From assembly GCA_963995525.1 (NCBI GenBank), contig OZ023205.1, positions 52,032,714 through 52,096,713 on the forward strand: DNA of 64,000 nt, written 5' to 3'. A program made the position numbers and the translations under genes. The notes under the pieces were generated by a model. The model was not told the DNA's origin. It worked only from the letters and a program-made list of their open reading frames with translations, and did not search any database. Numbering within the stretch: position 1 is the stretch's first letter; each line of letters starts with the position of its first letter. This DNA is from Escarpia spicata (lineage: Eukaryota; Annelida; Polychaeta; Sabellida; Siboglinidae). Shown piece after piece: positions 1 to 11,303 of this stretch.

Positions 1-240
1 AAATACTTGTAATTTTCATACAAAAAAAACTGCTATTAACATTAAGTATCGGTATTTTGGTGGTTATTATTAACCAATGAAAGACAAGATGTTGATGTAA
101 CTGCGGGGAACTGCCTTGGAAGTCACGCTGAATTCTTGTACATAGAACACAAAGAGATAGTGTAACAAGTGTCTAGATCTCACAAGATTTAAGGGATGCA
201 TCATGGAGATTAACGGATAATGACTTGCTGACTATAATTG
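1..240. repeat. Dispersed repeat, partner of 47570-47810
   Basis: Shared blocks with the later copy include ACATTAAG, GGTGGTTAT, AACCAATG-AAAGACA, 'ACTGCCTTGG-AAGTC' and 'CTAGATCTC'. It is diverged, with no coding content. Confidence 0.55.
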
Positions 241-254
241 TAAATTATTAATTA

Positions 255-430
255 GTGGGGCAAAGTGGTCGAGTCTTCAGAGTGCTGCACTGACAGCACT
301 GTCGACTGGAAGCACAAGGGTTTGAATACGGGTGACGAAAAAATTGAAAAACCTGTTGTGGACTCACTGAGCTGGGATCTGGGCCACTGATTCTGGGAAG
401 AACTCAGGGGTTTGACTAAAAGGCGCATGA
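255..430 (+). repeat. tRNA-derived SINE fragment
   Basis: A tRNA Leu/Ser-like head is visible: GTGGTCGAGTCTTCAGAG as box A region and GGGTTTGAATACGGG as box B at about 328-342. The body does not fold as a sound tRNA. It was probably transcribed by Pol III once. Confidence 0.4.
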
Positions 431-2653
431 CCACGAAGTTAGCGAACGACCACGCACGACCATGTAATATAATATGTTGATAGATAGTTTGGCCGTTGAT
501 GGTATATATATATGGTTTGTGTGTGCATTATTAAACATTTTGAGTCTGTATTTCACCCAGGAGTTACACAATTTAGGCATTTTATTCAATCTTCCAAACG
601 AGTACTTAGTCTTGGCACAGTAGTACCACCTGGCGAATGGAACTGGCGAGCGATGATAAAAGTTGCGAATTTCGTTACTCCAATGTGAAGAACATATCTA
701 AAATTTGGCGAGCGGCACACACATACCTCCTACGACTACGTGCCACCAACAGCCCTCCTGGTTACCAACACTACATACATTTTGGTCGTGCGTGGTCGTG
801 TGCCTTTTAGTCATACTGCAACAGCACATTACGGATGTCGTCATCATCATCATCCTTTTGGTGGCCACAATCAACTTGCTGATTATTCTGCCGCTCTTGA
901 CTTTGGGGGTTGCGAGGAGGTAGAATTTGATTTTGCCAAGAGAAGAATATCTAGTTACTTAGTAACTTACTAGTTAATGGATGTCAACGAATATTTCCTA
1001 TGCCCATTTAAGTTCTAACGCCTGCATCCTCAACATTTCAACAAGCTTGTTATTGACAGCTAAAGCCTAAACAGGCTTTACATACGTTTTCCTTTCCAAT
1101 CGTTAGACGTTACCGAAGATCAAGACAGACGCTGGGCGATATTATAGTGACACGCGACAAAATACGCGTTTAACAGCATAACATAATAGAACACCTGCTA
1201 ACAAAATATCACATGAGCAGTGTGGGAGAGCGCACCTATGTGATGAAATCTTTTCCGATTTGGTGATCTAAAATATGTCGCCTATGTCAGTTTTTATTAT
1301 CTTCTCAGTCAAGGTTCTTACTGCAGCCAGCGCGTTCCTGGGCAATAACGGCCAAGGGCAAGGCCACTCGACACACTGGATTATGGCACGCCGGTGGGAT
1401 CATAAACATGTTTTAGCTACGCGTCGTATACAATTACAGTTTCTTATAGGTCCTCGTCTGATACTCATCCTAAGAACTCAAGTTTTAAGAAAACGGAGTT
1501 TACGATGGTATTTATGTTTCAAATCACATGCCATTCAATCCAAAACACATATCGAAAACACTTTTTCAATATATTAATTTAAAATTGTATTATTTAAACT
1601 GGTAGTAATTTGTTTTGAAAACTGATGCTGTCACCCCGCAATGTTGTTGCTTTTTCTCGGATCACTCAAGCATACCTTACAGGGCTAACCATTATCTTTG
1701 CTTACACATTTTTAATCATGATGATGACGGTATACGTACAGCCTGCCAAATTACGTTTATTAAACCCAAGACAACATGTAAAGTTGTTGTCCTCTCCGTC
1801 TTCCTTCCCTCAGTTGGGCGGTACGCAAATGGCTTAAGAAGACCGGAGCCTTACCTCGGGTATGTCGCTCGCCAAGCCGTGTGCATCATCGTGCTGTGGT
1901 GATGCATTGTCCCCTCACGGCTAAGGGTGTATTTGTTTGTCAATGGAATTGAACAAACAAGCGTTTCAGGTTCGTCACAAATATATATGTTTTATTCATC
2001 AGTAGAAACGTCAGACACGATGTCCGTACAACGTTTGCACATTCATGTGCGCCGACAGTTCAACTCTATTTTACATTTAAAGTGTCCGTGGTTTTTGAAG
2101 ATCGAAAGAATAAAGCAATATATAAACCGCCGTGGTTTCTATTTGCCGAAATTTTGATAAGTCTAAACTGTGGGAAACATTTTCCTAGTTTCCCGTGGAG
2201 AGCGTCAACGTGTCTCTTCGTGTGTGTTCATTGCCGCCCTCCTCGTAATTCCAAAAATAGTTCCCTTTTAAACATACTGGCTTGGCCTCAAGCCAAATCC
2301 GGGAATTGTCTTTAAACCGTAAGGGATCGAAACGCATAATATGAAATTTGTAGAATTATGGACCACAGTGACGGCAACCATATGCTTGCCTTGTGCAGCA
2401 TTCTTTTATATAACGCGAATCTGGATTTTCTATTCTAGTCTCTCTCTGATAACTAATAATAATAGTAATTAACTAAATTAGCCACTGCAGGTCTGTTACA
2501 AACAGTCGCAATTTGAAAGCTGCACCCACAAAATGTCTAAACTGCAAACACAACATTCAAACACTAAACTGCCGCTATATTGCCCATAATTGGCACTTAT
2601 TTTAGAGATATGCGTCCATACCTGCAAATACCTTTACGTTCCCGAGTTTCGGC
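431..2653. other. Intergenic, nothing recognised
   Basis: Short open frames only, with no domain, splice context or codon pattern I can support. A GC-richer stretch at about 1790-1920 has no clear content. Confidence 0.5.
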
Positions 2654-3592
2654 CATGGCTGGGTCCAATTACGTAATTGTATTTGATTACACTGTTTACA
2701 GGCAAATTATGTAATTGTAACTGATTCAGGTTTTGAAAATATCATGTAATTGCAATTAATTATTTGTGTAATTGAAACAATTACATCAATTATACATTAT
2801 TCTGGCATCACATGCTTTATCTAAAAAAAACTATTAAGAAACAGTTGTCCCACAGATTGTTTTAAATCAATCTACAAACTAATAAACCATACAAAGCAGC
2901 CTATGCCTAAGTCATGATCCCAATATGTAATTCACCTAACAGTGCTAATTAATCAAGAAGCATTGTATCTGGCAGTGTCCGAGACTACTGTTTGCTCATA
3001 GAGTGGATTAGCACCTGTCACTGTCCAATTGATCTCCCTTTGTTCTTTAGCCAGGCTGTAAGGTGAACCTGGCTTAACTGGTCTAGAGTCACAGTACTTC
3101 CTCAGAAGAATTAGATTCTAGAGATTCTTAGCAGTTAGCATTGTCTCTTATTAAAGCAACAAAGGCATTTTTGTATGGATTTCCTAGCTTGTTGAATTTC
3201 TTGCAATTAATTGTGGTTAACTCGAGATTTATGACTGGGAAAGTACGCTCCTTGAAGCGAAGCTTTTGTGGCTTCTATGTCATCAACGTGCAAAAACATT
3301 TTATATTTTGTTATACAAAATGATCTTTGTACCTTACCGACTTCAATTAGTTTTTTAGTTATTTTTATCAATTTCATTTATTTTTCAATTAATTCTACTT
3401 TATAATTGACCCATTCAACCCTACATACCTGTGCATGCCATTTCATTGATACAATTTTTTGTAGGTCCCATTAATGCATCTGTAATTGTAACTTAGTGGT
3501 GTAATTGTAATTTATCTGAACATTGTACTAGTGTAATTGTAATGAAAAATAATTGTAACTGATTTGATTTTGTGTAATTGGACCCAGCCCTG
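2654..3592. mobile_element. hAT-type DNA transposon, non-autonomous
   Basis: The inverted ends are CATGGCTGGGTCCAATTAC and CAGGGCTGGGTCCAATTAC. They are flanked by an 8-bp target duplication with one mismatch, gtttcggc (2646-2653) and gtttcgac (3593-3600). The 8-bp duplication and CAGGG-like end are hAT traits. The interior is rich in gtaattg motifs; no intact transposase. Confidence 0.75.
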
Positions 3593-3600
3593 GTTTCGAC

Positions 3601-5169
3601 ATACCAAACCACAAGTGGAACAAATTCTCATTCTAGTAACGGAGCAAATTACCTTCCTTTAATGTAAAGATTCCATGTTATACCTACATTAGCCAAGTTA
3701 CCCGACATTGCCAGGAAAAAAAGGCAGTCGCCTGTGCTAAAACTGTTTTGAAATTGAGACCCGAGATCCCCACCACCTCGATTGAATTTCGAACAAAAAA
3801 TCTAAATCTACGAACCACTCCATTGGGCCTGGTAGATCAGATATAAAATGTCAGCCCCATACATGCAAAACTAACTGAGATGTGTGGCCACAAACAAAAA
3901 GACAAACAGAGAATCGTATTGTTTTATAATCTAGAAATGTGTCCTGTTTTTACAAAGAAAGAAAACAGATCATTTGATGACAACATCCCTCAAAATGTGA
4001 AACCACTTTTTTGTAAGATAAAGTCATGTCCTTTATTAAAAACTCAGTCGAAGCTTTGTAGTAAGCCATTTTATTTAACTTATTTTATTTTGTACAAATC
4101 TAGAACACAGCAACAATACTCCATTCTTTGTTAGTCACATACCTATACTAACTGTACCTGCTGTCTTTGCTATGTTAAACGGCTAATCCATGCACATGCA
4201 ACTGCATTGACACTGCTGAAGAGATGACCCCAATTTGTTAATCACTACCTTACACCCATCCAAGGACAATATTACCATTAACGTAATTTGGTCTTTAAAT
4301 TGTTTTTCATTGACTATTTAATATCTCGCTGTTGCCAATTATGGCATGCAAACAAAGTGGGTGTAATGCCACAACTGTGGTGCCCTCTGTGGGCAGTCTC
4401 TTACTACTTCCTGTTTCCACGTTTTTCACACTTGTATAGATAAGTATATATCTCAAAAATAACTGCCTTGGTTTTTTTAATACTTCACCTATTGGTAGAT
4501 CAGAGGCCAAGGCCCAAGGACGGAATGAACATAGAAACAGACGAGTGTACCTGGGAGGAGGGGCACTTACACTCACTCCAAGTTAGCAGATTAATATACA
4601 GATGTTGTCTTGTTTGTGGCAAGTTGCTGCATTATCCTAACTAAAAATCCTAACTAAAACTCCCACTTGTAATCCTCGTCAAACTAGTATGTTAATTACC
4701 TATTGATAATGGATGATTCTAAACAAAAATATGCACTTTTATTAAACCAACTGCACATGTATACCATCCATGCACTACAGATTTTGAGCTTATCAACCCA
4801 ATCAGTGAGATACAGAACTATTTATTAGGTAGGCTGATCTTAGAACCTGTGCACAGTAAATTAAGAGTTTTAGATAATATGTGCAGTTCGTTGAATGTGT
4901 TTATAACAAAAGAAAGGGCACATTTTAAAATAATTAATTTGATGACTTAATCAAAACAAAATATCAGGTAACACATTTGCACAAGTAAGCTAGTATACAT
5001 TTGCACAAGTAAGCTAGTATGTCACAGTAGACACCAGAATAGTTTGCTTTTTGGTGACGTTATTTTAAAACAATACCAGTTAAATTTAGGAAGTGGCTTT
5101 GACATTATATCACTGTTTCACAAAGATTAAATTGTTGCACCGAGTGACAAACAATACTGGGCGCATATA
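3601..5169. other. Intergenic with one dispersed repeat
   Basis: AT-rich. At about 4370-4620 (minus) lies a copy of a dispersed repeat also seen at 37150-37370 and 44875-45080 (shared CTCCCAGGT, CTGATCTACCAA and AGTTATTT blocks). A 22-bp tandem duplication (acatttgcacaagtaagctagt) occupies 4973-5020. No gene was seen. Confidence 0.45.
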
Positions 5170-6197
5170 TAAAAAATTATTTTAAGTTTATTTGTCATTA
5201 AATAGTTAAATGCAACATACAGTAATGTTTTTGGTACAAAATACCTTGAGATAAATCCAATATGAGACATAAAAGATAATTAAATGCACAGTCAACAACT
5301 TCAACACAGACATTTCTTTAACATGAAATATCACCAACATCTATATATTACATGTCAAACTACACAAAACACTTGCATTCATGTTAGTTAGATTTCCCCA
5401 GTAAAACTACACCTTCACAAGAAAGTTTAACTGTTAATACATAACCCTCACGGTTCACTTGAAAACAGATAAAGTTGTATACAATAAATATAATGAATCG
5501 AGGAATACAACTGTAAGGTATCTAACCACTGATTTTTAAATAATCTCTTCATTTAACATGATCATCATCATTTATCTTAGACAAAATATATATTATATTG
5601 GAGTCGTAAATGCCATCACAGTAGACATCCATAACAGACTAAGATAGCACCTACATAAGCAGCAATATAACTGATATGTACAAATATATTCAGATTTGCA
5701 AGTTCAATTGGAACAATTAATAGCAAATGAAATAATCGCCCATACCGTATAGGATACTGCATGGGAACATATTTTCTAAACACGAGTCTAACCACAAGAT
5801 ATGCTCTTATTACCGATATGTTGCATGTTTTCGCGCAGTTGGCACAATAACATTCCTCATATGGACCTCCCTTGCAAACACAGTTGATCTTACACACAGG
5901 TCTGTAGGTTGTCATTGTTTTCTGCACTCTACATGCTGGGTTCATCTTCCCTTTTTCATTACCTCAGAACTTACCAAAGTCACATGATCTGTGTGCAACT
6001 CCCCCACCCCAATCACTGGGTATAAAACTTTGATCCAAAAAAAAAAATTGAACCTTGCTAAAACGTTGAGATTTTACTAATTTATCTTATTTTTACAGCA
6101 GCAATTTTGTACGGAAACCTAAACCACAAAATTTGTGAATTTTGAATTCAGCGCCAAATGAGAAGATCCACCCTTCCATCACCGAACTGGACAACTA
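5170..6197 (-). other. Probable 3' UTR of the SH2-WW gene
   Basis: AT-rich sequence without a supported coding frame follows the stop. A canonical AATAAA on the minus strand lies at 5187-5192, giving a UTR of about 1 kb. Its end is inferred; other poly(A) signals could be used. Confidence 0.4.
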
Positions 6198-7305
6198 CTA
6201 AGTGAACACATCATCATCATCATCGTCGCCATCATCACACGCATGATGAATGTCACAGTTGTTCCCGACGACTGGCTCGTGTGGCAATTTCGCATCGTGC
6301 GGTAACGTCTCTAGTAATGGTAACTTCGGAGTCCCTTTCAACAGTGCACCAGCTGTTGGTCCACAGCAGGTGCTGCCATTGTTGTCGCCACACTGCAGAG
6401 GGTGACGTGACACGACTTCTGTCTGCTGTGGTGACATGACATCCGGCCGAAATCCATTGAGCAGTCTGCGAATCTGATCCTGTTGTTCAGTGGACAACAA
6501 TAGCGACACCTGCAGGGGAAGATTCCACGCAGTCTGCCCCTCGGGTGACATAAAGAACACACGTCCGTAACTCTGCTGCTCATGACTAATGTGCACACTC
6601 CACCCTAAAGGGAGCTCCGATTCCTCCTCATACAAACCGCAGTCACACTTTGCTGCTCTGCGATTCTCCTCCAAACGCAGTATCGAGATCAGTTCCGACG
6701 TTCGATCGACGTCGATGTTGCGGACTCTGTCATAAACTAACGACGACGTTACACTACTCGTCGACGCACTGTGCTGACCAGACAGCCGATTTGAATTCTC
6801 CCGTGACTGGGGCAAACGCTGGCAATCGTAACTCGAGTCCGACTGACACCTGTCCCTCCCAGAGCAAGGGACAGCGTTCCTAGGTGGTAACCTCACCGTG
6901 TATCTCTCCCCTGCACCGCACACACCGCTGGGAAGACTCCCCGCAGATTTCCCCCCGTTCACTCCCTGTAGCTTCCGAGTTTCGCACACGTCCTGTGGTT
7001 TTAATTTCGCGGTGCTCGCCGCTTTCCGCACCGGCGACCGTGGGATCAGCGCATCGCTCCTCTGCATGCCTGCGGGGATGTCCATGTGGAGACTATGGCG
7101 GAAGCTGGCTCGGACGGAGGAGAGGGGATCTGGGATGTAGCGGATGGGGAAGCGTAAGCGGATGTGTCGGACGCCCTCGAGGTTCGGGACGTCCTGGTGT
7201 GCGTAGTGCTGCATGAGCTGCGTGATCGTTGAGAAGTGCTTGTCTTGTAGGAAGAACGAGTGGGCTGTCCGCCCGATGTTGAAGTGCTTGATGCTCCGTT
7301 GGTGC
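6198..7305 (-). CDS. SH2-WW gene, last coding exon
   Basis: Minus strand: acceptor gcgctgcag before G CAC CAA. It encodes the second half of SH2, the linker, the WW-like domain at about 6515-6610 and the C-terminus (a run of Asp before VFT and the stop). The linker is rich in Ser, Arg and Pro and contains several Tyr, possible phosphorylation sites. The GC content is clearly higher than in the flanks. Confidence 0.9.
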
Positions 7306-10300
7306 CTGCAGCGCAGAGAACATCACAGGACTTGAGTTCATTTAAGAAAGAATGAAGAGAGGGAGGAGAGAGGGGAGGAAGGGGTGAATGAAGTGAAGGA
7401 GGGAGAGAGAGCAGCTGGGAGAGAGAGGAGACGGGGAGTAGAGTCATAGGAAATTAGAGGCATCTACTCAATAATTCATGGTCATTCTATGTTTGACTTT
7501 GACCTGATATATGACTTAAGAAGTTTTAAGGTAATCATTTAAATACAGATCCTTTATTGCCATGATTGACATAAAATACATGTAAATTAGGAATGGGTCA
7601 AAATAAATATAATAACACAAAATTTAGTCTAAAAATATCCGTTAAAATTTATAGGTTAAACTAAAAATAAAATAAAATATTTCTCTGGTGTGCTTGCCTA
7701 GTATTTTACTGTGCAGTAGGTCTATGGTGATTTTAGCAGTAGTGACATTGTTTGATATATGATATCATGTATACCAATACTGCTTGTTTTATGTGCCGAA
7801 ATGTGGGCTCTGTCAACCTGAGGTACAGGAGACTAGTATGGGCTCAGTCACAGGCCTGGCCTTGGGATGTCGAGCCCACATTTCTCTCTTATCACGTTAA
7901 TAAATAAACGTCATTCATTTGGCCTTTTTTCATCACTATATTGGACTCTGTGTTGTTGCTTGCATAAATGAGAGTATGCTGCACCGGCACGATGCGGCAT
8001 ACATGTTTTTATGCGGGCAACAATGCAGACAAGTGATGATTGGCCCAATGGATTATTATATTTATATGCTAATTCAGCTTAGCCGGGGGCGCAAAGGACC
8101 AATCAGCGCATAGTAGTAGCGCGTAGTTGTAACGCGCGCTGGGAGAAGTCGGCCACTTTCGTTCGAGAGAGCAGACTATTCGGTTGAGAGTCTTGCGTCC
8201 CTCCCATCCCGCCCACTTCTGTAGAGTTTAGCCTTAATAACACATGTGCATCATTAGTGGAAGAGGGGTCGTCAGCATATCTCAACGCTTTCCCCATTTT
8301 CTTAGTTCAGGTGGACATTGTGTTCACGGGGTTTTGATGCGGAGACAGCTCGCTTCTCTTCCACTGATGATTTTAGAAATGTAGGACAGGCATAATTGAC
8401 CCCACTTTTAAGGTTTAGCCTCAGTTATGTATAGTGTAATGCGTCAGCGGGTAGTGTTGGTTTTAGATTTGGTGTGGTTGACTGGTGTGCTTGGCTAGTA
8501 TTTTACTGTGCAGTAGGTCTATGGTGATTTTAGCAGTAATGACATTGTTTGATATATGATATCATGCATACCAATACTGCTTGTTTTATGTGCCGAAATG
8601 TGGGCTCTGTCAACCTGAGGTACAGGAGACTAGAATGGGCTCAGTCACAGGCCTGGCCTTGGGATGTCGAGCCCACATTTCTCTCTTATCACGTTAATAA
8701 ATAAACGTCATTCATTTGGCCTTTTTTCATCACTATATTGGACTCTGTGTTGTTGCTTGCATAAAATAAAATATTTCTCATCAATGACAACTTCAATACA
8801 AAGTAATGATTGGTTCAAACACCGTCTGGGAGTCATTTATGTATTACTTGACTAAACTGTATGTTTTTATTAACCATTTCAGTAGGACAGGCTGCTACAC
8901 CGGCCACCCGTAGTGTGACGCTTCAGTATGACAGGCAGGTGTGGCAGCATTGACGATGTCTGCAATTCAAATCGTTTTTACTCATAATTATCCACTATGT
9001 GGAGCCACTTGCTGTGTACAGTTGTCAAGGCCAATAAATTAGCTATTCAGCAGTGGTCATTGTGGATTATCGCTCAATAATAGTTTACAGAGATTTTCGT
9101 AGATTTTAATGATGGATTATCAAAATCTGCGGTGGCCACAATGGCGGATGGCATTACTTCAACTAGCGATTTACCACTGTATGTTTTGGACAAATTATTT
9201 GATAGTTTTAGTGAAGACGCTATGAATATGATGATGTCGGCAAACTTAGCGAAAGAGTCCGAGACGAAAGTGACGGTGACAACAAAAAAGTTGAAATCTT
9301 GGTGGCCATCTTGGATTGCTGGTTACCATGATGACGGAATGTAAAATGATATAGCTCATTTTACTCGCTGATTATCATACTTTCCGAAAATGTATACATT
9401 CCTATTCATAAAATGCATTTTTGTTGCTCAAATCTCGACTTGAAGTGAGGTAGTCCATTGTCTTGCATATTCACTGGGAAGGCAGTATTCAATGGTCACA
9501 GCTGATCTGGGCTGCAGTACTGAAATGGTTAAAGCTGAAATGTTTTTACAGTGGGGGGGATTGTAATGTGAATAGATGCACTTACATGATGGAGACGGTG
9601 TAGACGCCCGGCTTAGAGAAGCTGCTTCTCAACATGAAGTAGCCGTCTTGAAGCAGATAGGGCATCATAGCTTCCCGCACCTATCACAATATATCATTAG
9701 TTACATACACAAATTCCTTTGATGACTTCGGACATTAATTTTCATAATGTTTAATAATAATAATTCCATTTCTTAATATAGTGCTATAAAGTAAATACCA
9801 ATCAAAACGCTTCACATATTAAAATGACGTGTTGACTAAATGCTAAAATATAAATTAATTAAATAAATAAGCTAAAATTAAAATAAATAAATAAGGGTGT
9901 AAAAATACAATTTCAAACAATGAAATTAAAAACCAATCAATACTATAAAATAGAAACCAGTGTCATTTAGATGTGGCAGCAATGCTTGCATCAAGGCATG
10001 TAGTGCAGGCGAAATAGATGGGTTTTATTTTTAAGTTGTTTCTGGAAACTGCCAATGTTCCAACCAATCGCACACACTTTGGCAAGCTAATCCACATCTG
10101 TGGGCCTGTCACTGCAAAGCTGCCCCGTGCGATAGTTCTCTTTGACACCGCCACTGTGAGAAGCGTTGCGTCACTCGCCGATTGAAATCACATATGAGCG
10201 CGTTGCGAACTATCGCACAGTTGAGGTAGTCTGGGGCTAAGCCATGCAGGATCTTAAATATGTATGTTTAAGCTAGGATTCCATGTGTACGGAAATGAAG

Positions 10301-11303
10301 AGAGGGTGAAATGGCATGCAGATAAAGTATACAACAACAAATTTATATAGTGCAGTGGTTCTTAATTGGGTCGCCCAAAAAACTTGCTATAATTATGAAC
10401 CATTGCAATGGACCTTTCATCAAATATTATAATTATTATTTTAAGTGAAGTATGAACTACTATGAAGTACCGCAACTGTAACCGAGCTTTCATGTTGCTG
10501 TGTAATTGTAACTTTAACTTTTTGACTGAAACCTACCCAATTTACTGAAAAATTACTGGCATGTGACAGTGTACATTGCGAATAATAACATACAAATTTA
10601 TTAATTAAAGCATGGTCACCTTTTGAAGTTTTTTTCTAAAAGAAGATTCCCACTGCGCACACAATGGAGCCAAACTATAACCTTAATAGGAAATAGCAAA
10701 ACTATCAGAAATGTTTCAAAATTTCAAATCAAACTCATTGTAACTCTTTACAATACAAATAAAAAATGCAACATTTTGCAATCTGCAACATCTAATTTGG
10801 GATGACCGCAGTGTCGTAATTGACCTATCCATCACGTGACCTGTTGCCTAGAAAAACTCGTCAAGCGATCAAAAAGTGGATGCCGAACATGTGGTGATGC
10901 ATTCCGTAGTATATTTCGTTGAAATCCTGGCCCCAAGTGTTTCTTTATGACAAAAACATCAGGCAAAGTTTTTAAAGTGACAACTGAATGCATTAATGTT
11001 TGATTTGTGAGATGTAATTCATGTATATATCCGTTATCAATTTGGTTGGCAAAGGCAAAGTTTGATGGAGGTCACGTGTAAAATATTTTGATTGTAACGT
11101 ACGCAAACCGCGACATACTGGATACATCAATTGGAGTCCCTGAGATCTGTCAGCCATACCTCATCCATGTTTCTGACATCTGGGTTGTAGTAGGGAAGAT
11201 ATTCGACCTCGGTTGACAGCCGTCTCCTTGGGGGGATCTCTGGTGGTTGGCTCGGTTCCACATACTGGTCCGAGGACTGATCTCCCATCTCCGAACACGT
11301 CCA
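6198..11303 (-). CDS. SH2 and WW-like domain adaptor-type protein (three 3' exons)
   Basis: Exons 11160-11303, 9586-9680 and 6198-7305 (minus) join in one frame to 448 codons and a stop at 6198-6200. After a Pro-rich start (PSQPPEIPPRRR), an SH2 domain covers about residues 40-135: GYFMLRSSFSKPGVYTVSIM holds the F-x-x-R strand with the phosphotyrosine-binding Arg, then RSIKHFNI and FFLQDKHFSTITQLMQHY. The usual first Trp is not evident. A ~190-residue Ser-rich linker follows, then a WW-like domain (LPLGW ... GRVFFMSPEGQTAWNLP) and an Asp-rich C-terminus. Known of the families: SH2 binds phosphotyrosine, WW binds Pro-rich peptides; no catalytic domain is seen, so an adaptor role is inferred. 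I recognise no named orthologue. Confidence 0.8.
7686..8764. mobile_element. Short retroelement with ~280-bp direct terminal repeats and 19-bp target duplication
   Basis: Near-identical direct repeats at 7686-7967 and 8483-8764 flank a ~515-bp core. The flanks 7667-7685 and 8761-8779 are identical over 19 bases (partly shared with the element end). LTR elements make 4-6 bp duplications, so this long one points to target-primed insertion or a Penelope-like or retrozyme-like route. Each repeat holds a perfect 13-bp stem (GAAATGTGGGCTC/GAGCCCACATTTC). The core has TATA- and CCAAT-like motifs and no ORF. Confidence 0.65.
8870..9532. mobile_element. piggyBac-type non-autonomous transposon (copy 1)
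   Basis: TTAA flanks both ends (8870-8873, 9529-9532). The inverted ends begin CCATTTCAGTA in both directions. TTAA duplications are the hallmark of piggyBac. The inside shares a ~200-bp region, including the short frame at 9132-9344 (MADGITSTSDLPLYVLDKLF), with the copy at 53174-53696 in the opposite orientation. Confidence 0.75.
9586..9680 (-). CDS. SH2-WW gene, exon with SH2 Arg strand
   Basis: Minus strand: acceptor tgatag before GTG CGG, donor AT|gtaagt at 9586/9585. It encodes VREAMMPYLLQDGYFMLR and SSFSKPGVYTVSI plus two bases. FMLR carries the conserved Arg. It joins exactly in phase with both neighbouring exons. It lies just below a piggyBac-type element (8870-9532). Confidence 0.88.
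9960..10300 (-). pseudogene. LINE RT C-terminal fragment (CR1/L2-like tail)
   Basis: On the minus strand the frame reads KILHGLAPDYLNCAIVRNA, then later RGSFAVTGPQMWISLPKCVR, the typical C-terminal tail of many invertebrate non-LTR reverse transcriptases (R.G.FAVAGP.LWN.LP). It is broken by frame changes and lies in an intron of the SH2-WW gene. Confidence 0.6.
11160..11303 (-). CDS. SH2-WW gene, upstream-most exon seen
   Basis: On the minus strand, acceptor ctggacttag precedes TGG ACG TGT TCG GAG ATG, and the donor GAG|gtatgg lies at 11160/11159. It encodes a Pro/Arg-rich segment and the lead-in to SH2 (EYLPYYNPDVRNMDE). An in-frame stop lies just upstream of 11303, so either the exon begins at this acceptor or the ATG at 11286-11288 is the start; the latter would give 443 residues. 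Confidence 0.7.

Noticed and set aside
5616..5945. Minus-strand 109-codon frame with many Cys (CVCKGGPYEECYCANCAKTC)
   Set aside because: It lies in the likely 3' UTR of the SH2-WW gene, has AT-rich UTR-type composition in its second half and no family resemblance; probably chance.
6338..7447. Other frames of 70-133 codons over the last SH2-WW exon on both strands
   Set aside because: They are shadows of a GC-rich real exon; only the frame that continues the SH2 domain through splice sites makes sense.
8350..8400. Hammerhead-ribozyme-like CTGATGA...GAAA inside the direct-repeat element
   Set aside because: The five bases between the two motifs cannot form stem II, and I find no fitting cleavage site and stem pair; likely coincidence.
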